DNA of 50,188 nucleotides from Hyphococcus sp. (GTDB lineage Bacteria > Pseudomonadota > Alphaproteobacteria > Caulobacterales > Parvularculaceae). A program made the position numbers and the translations under genes. The stretch covers positions 1 through 50,188 of the forward strand of contig JABDJK010000011.1 of the NCBI GenBank assembly GCA_013002535.1, read 5' to 3'. The notes below the pieces were generated by a model. The model saw only the letters and a program-made list of their open reading frames with translations, was not told the origin of the DNA and searched no databases. Shown here one piece after another: positions 34,794 through 42,819 of the stretch; within the stretch, counting starts at the first letter, position 1, and each line of letters opens with the position of its first letter.

Positions 34794-35783
34794 TTAAGCG
34801 ACGCTAACTTCCGGCGCCGCCTCCGGAAGATCTTCGCCAAATGCGCGTTGATAAAATTCCGCCACGGTCGCTCGCTCAAGCTCGTCGCATTTATTCAAAA
34901 ATGTGACGCGAAATGCATAGCCGATGTCTTGGAATATCTCTGCGTTTTGCGCCCACGTAATGACGGTCCGCGGACTCATAACTGTAGAAATATCACCGGC
35001 AATGAATGCATTGCGCGTCATGTCCGCCACACGCACCATCGCGTCGATCGCCTCGCGTCCGTCTTTACTATCGTATAAAGGCGCTTTCGCGATGACGATT
35101 TCCGTCTCCTCATCATGTTCAAGATAATTTAGCGCTGTCACGATGGACCATCTATCCATCTGCCCTTGATTGATTTGCTGTGTGCCGTGATAAAGACCAG
35201 TAGTGTCACCGAGCCCAATCGTATTTGTTGTGGAAAAAAGTCGGAACCAGGGGTTTGGTGTCAAAACCTTGTTTTGATCTAGCAGAGTAAGCCGCCCTTC
35301 AGCCTCTAATATTCGTTGGATCACGAACATTACATCAGGCCTGCCAGCATCATATTCATCAAAAACAAGCGCAACAGGGCGCTGAAACGCCCACGGCAAC
35401 ATGCCTTCTTTAAATGCTGTAATCTGCACCCCGTTCTCAACAATGATCGCATCTTTTCCGATCAGGTCTATTCGGCTGACATGACTGTCGAGATTGATGC
35501 GTATGCATGGCCAATTTAATCGCGCAGCAACTTGTTCAATATGCGTGGACTTCCCGGTGCCATGGTATCCCTGCACCATCACACGGCGATTATGCGCGAA
35601 TCCAGCCAAGATGGATTTCGTCGTCTCCGGATCAAACCGGTAGGCATCATCTATCGGCGGTACGTAGTCATTTGGCTCTGCGAAAGCAGAAACATCAAAA
35701 CCAATATCGACGCCAAACACTTCCTTGGCGGAAATTTTATTCGTCGGCTTTTCTAGGAATTTGTCGTCGGAAATCTGCGCCAT
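34794..35783 (-). CDS. cobS: Aerobic cobaltochelatase subunit CobS-type AAA ATPase
   Basis: A 329-aa AAA+ ATPase of the CobS family, which with CobN and CobT inserts cobalt into hydrogenobyrinic acid diamide. A CobS N-domain (about 15-70) is followed by Walker [10 protein letters not shown], Walker [18 protein letters not shown] and the sensor region. In most alphaproteobacteria cobT lies next to it, but here the next gene downstream is a desaturase, and neither cobT nor other cobalamin genes are in the window. The gene may therefore serve with a distant cobT or a different AAA/MIDAS pair. Next upstream on the same strand is the J-domain gene. Confidence 0.88.
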   Translation of the reverse strand: MAQISDDKFLEKPTNKISAKEVFGVDIGFDVSAFAEPNDYVPPIDDAYRFDPETTKSILAGFAHNRRVMVQGYHGTGKSTHIEQVAARLNWPCIRINLDSHVSRIDLIGKDAIIVENGVQITAFKEGMLPWAFQRPVALVFDEYDAGRPDVMFVIQRILEAEGRLTLLDQNKVLTPNPWFRLFSTTNTIGLGDTTGLYHGTQQINQGQMDRWSIVTALNYLEHDEETEIVIAKAPLYDSKDGREAIDAMVRVADMTRNAFIAGDISTVMSPRTVITWAQNAEIFQDIGYAFRVTFLNKCDELERATVAEFYQRAFGEDLPEAAPEVSVA

Positions 35784-35871
35784 ACTTAAAATCGCGTATT
35801 AATTTTCAATTTGCGCCGAAACGTGGCGCGTTTATTCGCTCATTACAAGTTTTTTTGGCGCCAGCCCGGCA

Positions 35872-36507
35872 TCAAAGAAACCGAGCTTTCTTCAAGATGC
35901 TGTGGGCCTTAACAACTTCATTGAGTTGTTCCTCAGCGCTCCTGTCTCCGTCATTTGAATCTGGGTGAAACCGGCGCACCAATTCAGCATATCGTCGGCG
36001 AATATCCATTGCTTTTGCTGACGCTGGCAGCGCGAGCGTCTCAAAGGCGTTAATTTGCAATTTCGTCAATTTCTTGCCGTCGCGATACTGGCCGCGGGGG
36101 TCCTGATGCGACTTCGCTTCTGCGCCCAAGACGCCGTGAGCATCTTCCATATCTGCGGGCCCGCGAGCGTTAGCGGCGGTTCGCGCACGATCATTTTTGC
36201 CCATAGACCACGTCGGGCGGTCGCCATAAATATTCGCTTCGCGAGCCGCCTTTGCCTCCTGCTCGCTCATTCCGTCAAAGTAATTCCATCCTTTGTTGTG
36301 TTCACGAGCATGCGACAAGCAATACCAAACCCGAATTCTTGGCTCGCGCGGGCTCTTTGGCAGAGAACACGCTGCTTGCGAGTCACACCCGTCCCACTCG
36401 CACTCGCGATCTTCCGGCTTTGCCCAAGCGGGCGGTTTTTCGCCCTTCTTGGGCGGCTTTACTCGGATATCGAAGCCGAGACGGGGTTTGTAATTTTCCT
36501 TTGGCAT
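35872..36507 (-). CDS. J-domain protein next to bolA/cobS
   Basis: A 211-aa protein with a C-terminal J domain (about residues 160-211: MDIRRRYAELVRRFHPDSN, with the HPD motif that stimulates DnaK). The N-terminal half has ECEWDGC, AACSLP and WYCLSHAREHNKGW, possibly a small zinc site, and KKGEKPPAW. It lacks the Gly/Phe and zinc-finger regions of DnaJ. Its place between bolA and cobS is a conserved arrangement in alphaproteobacteria. Its client is unknown. Confidence 0.85.
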   Translation of the reverse strand: MPKENYKPRLGFDIRVKPPKKGEKPPAWAKPEDRECEWDGCDSQAACSLPKSPREPRIRVWYCLSHAREHNKGWNYFDGMSEQEAKAAREANIYGDRPTWSMGKNDRARTAANARGPADMEDAHGVLGAEAKSHQDPRGQYRDGKKLTKLQINAFETLALPASAKAMDIRRRYAELVRRFHPDSNDGDRSAEEQLNEVVKAHSILKKARFL

Positions 36508-36581
36508 ACCCGCAATATGGTGCGCCTTAGATGTTGATACAATCTTGACAGAATTCCCGGATATGCGATGACGTCGCGCCG

Positions 36582-36860
36582 ATGTCTATCGCTCAATTAA
36601 TTCGAGAAAAGATCACAGCCGCTTTGGCTCCGGACGCTTTGGAAGTGATTGATGAATCGCATCTGCATGCAGGCCATGCCAGCGCCCCGGCGGGCGGCGA
36701 ATCTCACTTTCGATTATTGATCGTTGCTGAAGCATTTAGCGGGCTTTCGCACGTTGCGCGACAGCGCCTGGTGAATGCTGCATTGAAAGAAGAGTTAGCT
36801 GGATCTATCCACGCGCTGTCCATGAAGACTTTGACGCCCAACGAAGCCGCTTCCGATTAA
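36582..36860 (+). CDS. BolA-family protein
   Basis: A 92-aa BolA/IbaG-type protein. The helix-turn-like core reads EVIDESHLHAGHASAPAGGESHFRL when split at the histidine pair; HAGH and the following ESHFRLLIV are the family hallmark, and the invariant His near SIHALSMKTLTP is present. BolA proteins bind monothiol glutaredoxins and [2Fe-2S] clusters and affect iron homeostasis and cell shape. It is divergent from the J-domain gene with 74 bp between, the usual alphaproteobacterial layout. Confidence 0.9.
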   Translation: MSIAQLIREKITAALAPDALEVIDESHLHAGHASAPAGGESHFRLLIVAEAFSGLSHVARQRLVNAALKEELAGSIHALSMKTLTPNEAASD

Positions 36861-36930
36861 CACCATCGACGATCAAATATTATGCTTGATGTGTTAGGCG
36901 GGTGACAAATCTGCGGGGCGCGCAGCGCAT

Positions 36931-38041
36931 TTAAGCTGTGTTATCTGCGACGCGGTGCGCCAGTGAAGCACTTAAGAACTTATCCAAGTCTCCGCCAAGC
37001 ACAGCGTCCGGACTAGAGCTTTCAAACTGGGTGCGTAAATCTTTCACCATTTGATACGGTTGCAATACATAAGATCGAATTTGATGGCCCCAGCCGATTT
37101 CCGTCTTTGATGCTGCTGACTGCGCTGCTTCCTCTTCCCGATGTTGCAGTTCCAACTCATAAAGTCTGGCGCGAAGCATATTCCAGGCTGTTGCACGGTT
37201 TTTGTGCTGTGAGCGCTCGTTTTGACACTGCACGACAATGCCGGTCGGCTCATGCGTAATACGCACCGCACTGTCGGTGGTATTGACATGTTGGCCGCCG
37301 GCCCCCGATGCGCGATACGTATCGATCCGGCAATCACTCTCATCAATTTCAATTTCGATTTTGTCGTCAATTTCCGGGTATATCCAAACCGATGAGAACG
37401 ATGTGTGCCGACGCGCATTTGAGTCAAACGGCGAAATTCTAACCAGTCGATGCACACCGCTTTCGGTTTTTAACCAACCATAAGCATTGTGACCTTTGAT
37501 ATGAATTGTCGCAGATTTTATTCCCGCTTCATCTCCGGCTTGTTGCTCGATTATATCTACTTTGTAGCCTCGCTTTTCAGCCCACCGCACATACATGCGC
37601 AATAACATTGCGGCCCAGTCATTTGATTCAGTGCCGCCCGCGCCAGGGTGAATTTCAACGAAGCAATTATTCTGATCTGCCTCGCCGGAAAGAAGCGCCT
37701 CGATTTCAGCCGTGCCCGCGCGTTCTCTCAAGGCATTCATCATTCCCTGAATTTCATCGAGCGAACTCTCATCGGCTTCCTCAGAAGCAAGAGCAGCTAA
37801 ATCGATGAGGTCGGTCAGTTCGCGGTCGAATTCTCCAATTGAATTCATTTGGGCGTCCAAAGCATTCCGCTTTTGCATCAGAGTTTGGGCGGCGGACGGA
37901 TCATCCCATAGCTTGGGATCTTCCGCTTTGGCGTTTAGCTCATCGAGTTCTCGTTGCGCCTTGTCCCAGTCAAAGACGCCTCCTCAGCAGTTCCAAAGAC
38001 TGCTTGATTTCGCCCGCAAGGTTTTCGATTTCAGCGCGCAT
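36931..38041 (-). CDS. prfB: Peptide chain release factor 2, programmed +1 frameshift
   Basis: RF2 recognises UGA and UAA. The gene is in two frames: ATG 38041 starts a 23-codon frame ending at an in-frame TGA (37972-37970). Skipping T37972 continues as [13 protein letters not shown] to the stop at 36931, giving 369 aa, the normal length. Without the first segment the protein would start at an internal Met (37878) and lose the N-terminal domain. The tRNA-mimicking SPF, GGQ (248-250) and the downstream helices are intact. It lies 75 bp after mrcA on the same strand. RF2 controls its own frameshift in E. coli; the same is expected here. Confidence 0.95.
37969..37984 (-). promoter_or_regulatory. 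prfB +1 programmed frameshift signal
   Basis: On the minus strand AGGAGG (37984-37979) is followed by CGT, then the slip codon CTT (37975-37973), the stop TGA (37972-37970) and C. This is the same architecture as E. coli prfB: a Shine-Dalgarno-like block three bases before CTT TGA C. It makes RF2 synthesis depend on slow termination, hence on low RF2 level. Confidence 0.93.
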
Positions 38042-38116
38042 GGGAACCGTACTTACAAAATGAAATTTGAAATCGCAAAGGAATTATTTCTAATTATTCT
38101 GATCTGCATCAGCGCG

Positions 38117-40858
38117 TTAGTAAAGTCCGTTCAGACCATCCTCTTCGGCGGTCTCAGCGTTTGGAGCGGCGCTCAATGGGTCTATTAGTAACTCATCCGC
38201 AGCCGGTCCGCGGCCAATCACATCATCAGTTTTGAACGCCTCAAGAATTACGTTCCGCTCTCCGGGAGAGGCTGGTTGTCCTGTCGCGGCGTTCACCCGA
38301 ACCAACCTTACGCCGGACGGAACACGAAATGGGATCGCTGCTTCATTTTTGAGTGCTTCAACCATAAAGTCCGCAAAAATTGGCGCAGCAACCTTTCCGC
38401 CAGCTTCGCCTTGCCCAAGCGTTTGCGGCATATCGAACCCGACAAATACTCCCGCTGCGAGGTCCGGAGCGAAGCCAACGAACCAAGCATCTTTATATTC
38501 ATTCGTAGTACCGGTTTTTCCGGCCAGGGGCTTGTCTGAAACTTTTCGAACAGCGCTGCCCGTGCCGCGTTGAACAACGCCCTGGAGAATTGAGGTTATC
38601 TGATAAGCAGTCCGCGGATCCAAAACTTGAGTTCGCGCATCGGCTAATTGCGGCTCCTCCTGACCGGTCCAATGTTCAACGTTGCAATTGAAACATTCTC
38701 GCCCGTCACGCTTGTATATTGTGGCGCCGTTACGATCTTGAATGCGATCAATCAATACCGGTTCAACGCTCTTGCCGCCATTCACAAATATCGAATATGC
38801 GGCCGTAATTTTTAGAAGGGTCGTCTCGCCAGATCCAAGCGAAATTGCCAATTCACGCGGCAAACGGTCGGACAATTTAAAGCGTTCGACATACTCCATG
38901 ATGCGGCCAATGCCGAGATCCTGCGCCAGCCGCGCAGTCATGGTATTTCGAGATTTTTCTATGCCGGTGCGAAGAGTTGACTCGCCGCCGTAGCTACCCT
39001 CGATATAATTGCCTGGCTTATACCAACTATCGATTCCTGGAGCAACGAAAGGGGCATCGAGCACGATTGAAGACGGCGTGTATCCATTATCCAAAGCAAC
39101 TGCGTACACGAACGGTTTGAATGTTGAGCCCGGCTGTCGCTCCGCTTGGACCGCACGGTTAAATTCAGAAAGTTGAAACGAAAAGCCGCCGACCATCGCG
39201 AGCACGCGTCCTGTATGCGGATCAATGGCAATTAAGCCGCCATTAATTGCAGGCGCCTGCCGCAACTCGTATAGCGTTGCTGCTCGATCGCTTTCTGAGG
39301 CGATAGGCTCGACGTATATGACATCGCCGGTCCTTAGAACAGACTTGGCGGATGTGATTTCGGCGCCCAATTCATTCGCGCTGATCTGTTCACGCGCCCA
39401 AAGCAAACGGTCGAGTTTGATTTCACCCTCTTCCCCGTCCTCGAGTCCAAAAATTGCTTTTTCGTCTGAGACATTCAGAACAACAGCAGGCCGCCACGGC
39501 GAAACATCGTCGGAAATGGTCCGCGAATCTCGCAATTCAATGAATGTTTCCGCAATGGTGTCTCGCCAGCCGTCGCGAATGTCGATATTTGTCATTGCGC
39601 CCCGCCAGCCATGACGCATGTCGTATTCGACTAACCAGCGACGTAGAGCCTTTCCCGCGGTTTTTTGAAGGCGTGGGTCAACTGATGTTCGCACCGACAA
39701 GCCGCCATCATACAGCGCTTCGACGCCATACAATTCCACAATTTGTTTGCGAACCTCTTCGGCAAAATACTCCATCGTCCAATCGCGCGCGCCTAACGGC
39801 GAAGCGATCTGGGCGCCAAGCGGTTGCGCGCGGGCTTCGTCTGCATCCGATTGACTAATGACCCCGTCATCCAGCAGCCGGCCAATAACCCAATTTCGTC
39901 GTGCGACGGCCCGATCTTCATTCTGAATTGGATGATAGTTGCTAGGACCTTTTGTGATCGCCGCTAAATATGACGCCTCTGCAATTGTCAAATCCGATAA
40001 CGACTTATCAAAATAATTTAGAGCAGCGGCTGCCACGCCGTAGGAACGATTACCAAGGTAAATCTCGTTTAAATATAGCTCGAGAATATGTCCTTTTGTA
40101 AATGTCCGCTCCATTTTTCGAGCAATTAACATTTCGCGAAGTTTGCGTTCGATACGTTGTTCGCTTGTAAGCAAGAAATTCTTTGCGACCTGTTGTGTAA
40201 TTGTCGACCCGCCCTCCAGCCTACGGCCGCTGAGTAAATTTCCAATATTTGAAATTTGAGCGCGCGTCACACCACGCAGGTCTAGTCCGGTGTGTTCATA
40301 AAACGTCTTATCTTCCGCAGAAATAAATGCGTGTTGAACATGGTCTGGGATTTGTTCGATTGGAACAAACAGACGGCGTTCACGCGCAAACTCGGCCACA
40401 AGTGAACCGTCGCCAGCGTAAACTCTGGTCGTCACCGCCGGCGCGTATTCAGAGAGCGCTTGATAGTTTGGCAAATCGCGATTCAACTGCGACAAATACC
40501 ATGCAGAAAAAGCAACAGCGCCGATGATGGAAAATGCGCTGACGGAAAATCCCACACCCATCAATTTTGCAATTCGAGGCAGCCAGCTGGTTTTTGACAC
40601 TGGCGTTGTAACTTGCAGGCGTTTCCGCGCAGGCGCGACCACTAATTTGGGATTGCCATCGTCTGCGACATCATCCCGCCCCAGAATTATCTCATCATGC
40701 TGATTTTCATCAGCCGATGTTGTCGTTGGCGAATCTTCAGAAGCGTTTCCAGAATCGTCGACAGCATCCCGGGTAAACAAGTCATTTTCGATGGCATCGG
40801 AATTCCCTTTATCTGTGGCGCTTTCGCCATTTTCAGGGGTTTCCTTTTCGCTACTCAT
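38117..40858 (-). CDS. mrcA: Penicillin-binding protein 1A
   Basis: A bifunctional peptidoglycan synthase of 913 aa. An acidic cytosolic tail of about 95 residues and one transmembrane helix (about 99-122) precede the GT51 glycosyltransferase (SAEDKTFYEHTGLD, GGSTITQQVAKN, about 150-330), an OB-like insertion and the transpeptidase: STFK with Ser near 578, SRN, and KTGTT near 780. All key motifs are intact. The cytosolic tail is long and rich in Asp, Glu and Ser, unlike the short tails of most PBP1A proteins. It lies between the amidase and prfB, the conserved alphaproteobacterial order. Confidence 0.94.
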   Translation of the reverse strand: MSSEKETPENGESATDKGNSDAIENDLFTRDAVDDSGNASEDSPTTTSADENQHDEIILGRDDVADDGNPKLVVAPARKRLQVTTPVSKTSWLPRIAKLMGVGFSVSAFSIIGAVAFSAWYLSQLNRDLPNYQALSEYAPAVTTRVYAGDGSLVAEFARERRLFVPIEQIPDHVQHAFISAEDKTFYEHTGLDLRGVTRAQISNIGNLLSGRRLEGGSTITQQVAKNFLLTSEQRIERKLREMLIARKMERTFTKGHILELYLNEIYLGNRSYGVAAAALNYFDKSLSDLTIAEASYLAAITKGPSNYHPIQNEDRAVARRNWVIGRLLDDGVISQSDADEARAQPLGAQIASPLGARDWTMEYFAEEVRKQIVELYGVEALYDGGLSVRTSVDPRLQKTAGKALRRWLVEYDMRHGWRGAMTNIDIRDGWRDTIAETFIELRDSRTISDDVSPWRPAVVLNVSDEKAIFGLEDGEEGEIKLDRLLWAREQISANELGAEITSAKSVLRTGDVIYVEPIASESDRAATLYELRQAPAINGGLIAIDPHTGRVLAMVGGFSFQLSEFNRAVQAERQPGSTFKPFVYAVALDNGYTPSSIVLDAPFVAPGIDSWYKPGNYIEGSYGGESTLRTGIEKSRNTMTARLAQDLGIGRIMEYVERFKLSDRLPRELAISLGSGETTLLKITAAYSIFVNGGKSVEPVLIDRIQDRNGATIYKRDGRECFNCNVEHWTGQEEPQLADARTQVLDPRTAYQITSILQGVVQRGTGSAVRKVSDKPLAGKTGTTNEYKDAWFVGFAPDLAAGVFVGFDMPQTLGQGEAGGKVAAPIFADFMVEALKNEAAIPFRVPSGVRLVRVNAATGQPASPGERNVILEAFKTDDVIGRGPAADELLIDPLSAAPNAETAEEDGLNGLY

Positions 40859-40992
40859 TTTCCTGCGCTCGCCTTATTTCACCAAAATACCAAACTTTCG
40901 CTCTCACTCGATTATGCCATCTACTGCAAAATCAAGGCAACGGCGAGGCGGAAAAACCGAAATTTGTCGTTATATTTTGTATGGAATTAGGG

Positions 40993-42273
40993 TCATTGTG
41001 CTCCGCCGGCCTGATTCTCGGCAACACGTCCAAGTTCGCGTTCGTCAAAGTAGGCGTCAATGGAGTCGGCGACGGCAGTCATTGTGCGCTTTCGCCACGC
41101 TTTCGAGTTTAGATTCGCTTCGTCTTTCTTGTGCGAAATATAAGCCATTTCGAACAGAACTGTTGGCACATCTGGAGCTAAAAGGACCCGCAAATCGGCT
41201 TGACGAAGCGACCTATTTAAAAGAGGAGTTTTGCCGGACAATTCCGCTAAGAGCTTCTTTGCAAATTTTGATGATTCGTTTCTGGTGTAATTCTGCGATA
41301 AATCCAGCACCATGTCGGCAACTTCCTGGGATTCAAATTCCGCACTATCTGCGCGGTAATTCCCTTCAGATTTCGCAATTTTGATCGCGCGCGTCGTGCC
41401 TTTATCTGAGAGCGTATAAACTGATCCGCCTCGCACATTTGCATTCGCCAATGCGTCGGCATGCAATGAAATAAAGAGGTTTGCACCCGCTTTGCGCGCC
41501 AATGGTTCGCGCGCTTCAAGGTCAACCTTCACATCCTTATCGCGGGTGAGGACCACTTTGAATCTTTTGCGTTTTTCAAGAATTTCTTTCAATTCCTTAG
41601 CGGCAGCCAACGTTACATTTTTCTCCAACGTTCCATTTTGACCGTGTGCGCCAGGATCTTTGCCGCCATGCCCTGCATCAATGACAATTATATATTTTGA
41701 GCGGGGCGGGATTGCGACCTCTTTTTGAAGAGAAATTGGGGTGTCAAAATTCGGCGTGACTTCGCGGTTGGCGGCGGTCGCTTGTTCAATGACGGCAGTC
41801 AGATCCGGGTATTGCGATGGTATGCTAGCGAGAAAACCGTTTTTATCGGACGTCTCAAGATCGATCACCAGTCGATGATTTTTATTTTGCGAAGACGGGG
41901 GGATGGAAAATATTTCACGAATCGCCGCTGTTTTAGCGAAGTCAAATACTGCGCGTACATTTTTGCCGTCACTGTCCGCGAAACCAAATCTCTCGATATG
42001 TCCTTCCCCTGACCGGTATTTTTTGTGAACTGGCGAAACTGAAAGCCCGACAAAGTCTAAAATTAATCGCCCGTTGCCGCCCGCATCGCCAGCTACGGAA
42101 TAGGCGACCTCGCCCCTCAAATCGAATACAATCCGCGTCGCATCGCGCTCCGGACCAAACCTGACATCGATTAGCTCAGCAGCATGCAGATTCGTGCTAA
42201 AAAGCGCGAACGCCAAGAATTTTACAATACCGGCCAATATTTTATTCATATCGGTCATCAAATGACCCCACAT
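40993..42273 (-). CDS. N-acetylmuramoyl-L-alanine amidase with AMIN domain
   Basis: A periplasmic zinc amidase that cuts the stem peptide from muramic acid for cell separation. A signal peptide (about residues 12-30) is followed by an AMIN domain (about 35-140) and the Amidase_3 catalytic domain from VIDAGHGGKDPGAHG, through SLHADA, to FEMAYISHKKDE with the catalytic Glu. The 426-aa length fits AmiC. It precedes mrcA by about 135 bp, placing a wall hydrolase and a wall synthase in one probable operon, with prfB behind. Confidence 0.92.
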   Translation of the reverse strand: MWGHLMTDMNKILAGIVKFLAFALFSTNLHAAELIDVRFGPERDATRIVFDLRGEVAYSVAGDAGGNGRLILDFVGLSVSPVHKKYRSGEGHIERFGFADSDGKNVRAVFDFAKTAAIREIFSIPPSSQNKNHRLVIDLETSDKNGFLASIPSQYPDLTAVIEQATAANREVTPNFDTPISLQKEVAIPPRSKYIIVIDAGHGGKDPGAHGQNGTLEKNVTLAAAKELKEILEKRKRFKVVLTRDKDVKVDLEAREPLARKAGANLFISLHADALANANVRGGSVYTLSDKGTTRAIKIAKSEGNYRADSAEFESQEVADMVLDLSQNYTRNESSKFAKKLLAELSGKTPLLNRSLRQADLRVLLAPDVPTVLFEMAYISHKKDEANLNSKAWRKRTMTAVADSIDAYFDERELGRVAENQAGGAQ

Positions 42274-42819
42274 AGGTCAGCTTAATTTGGTTAGCGTCAA
42301 CAGAGACTCCTGTTAGCGTCATTATTTGCCCGCTAGCCTTAATCCACCCTTAAGTTTCATTCTACTATTTGATGCAACACTGAGTCGCGACAGAGCTGGG
42401 TTTTCTTTTTCCCATTCGTACGGCATGGTCACAAATTGCTTGCAGATAGACGATATTGTATCCTATCTGCACAAGATGAAATTATTTGGGCGCTCGCAAT
42501 TATCGGGCTCCCTTCACAGTTTTCCAGAAGACAGTCTAAATATCTGTTTTTGTGGGATAAATTAGCTGGCTATGCCTGTAATTGCCAGCCGCGCGGCAGG
42601 AAATGACCCGCGCGACATTGGCAATTAGTGCGGCAGAGGCCGCTTGAAACAATAACTGTCCGGTGCAAGCCGGCAAAAAACATTCGCTGATGACGCCAGT
42701 TTCAATATTTACAATGCGCACCGCCCCGTTTGGGGCGTGTGGACTAAATATGGCTGCGCTCCGGCGAAATAACATGTTCAGCGCACCGAATTTCGGCACG
42801 CGCTGCGGAGCCGTTTTAA
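42274..42819 (+). promoter_or_regulatory. rne promoter region and structured 5' leader
   Basis: The 546 bp between the divergent amidase and rne genes hold no supported protein gene. The half nearer rne is GC-rich and full of dyads: the large stem-loop at 42580-42626, CGCCCC/GGGGCG over GTTT at 42722-42737, and smaller repeats up to GCGGAG just before the start. RNase E of E. coli cuts its own mRNA leader to limit its level; a leader of this kind is expected to do the same here, though I cannot show it. Confidence 0.6.
42580..42626 (+). ncRNA. Stem-loop in the rne leader
   Basis: An 8-bp perfect outer stem (AATTGCCA 42580-42587 with TGGCAATT 42619-42626), a small internal loop and a 7-bp GC-only inner stem (CGCGCGG 42590-42596 with CCGCGCG 42608-42614) around an A-rich loop. 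This is the strongest predicted element of the rne leader and a likely RNase E sensing or cleavage module (inference). Confidence 0.55.

Noticed and set aside
36931-37878. A 315-residue truncated RF2 as a pseudogene
   Set aside because: The missing N-terminus is present in another frame behind a textbook frameshift signal, so the gene is intact.
42326-42565. 79-codon open frame in the rne leader
   Set aside because: No family resemblance or ribosome binding site; it covers part of a structured non-coding region.
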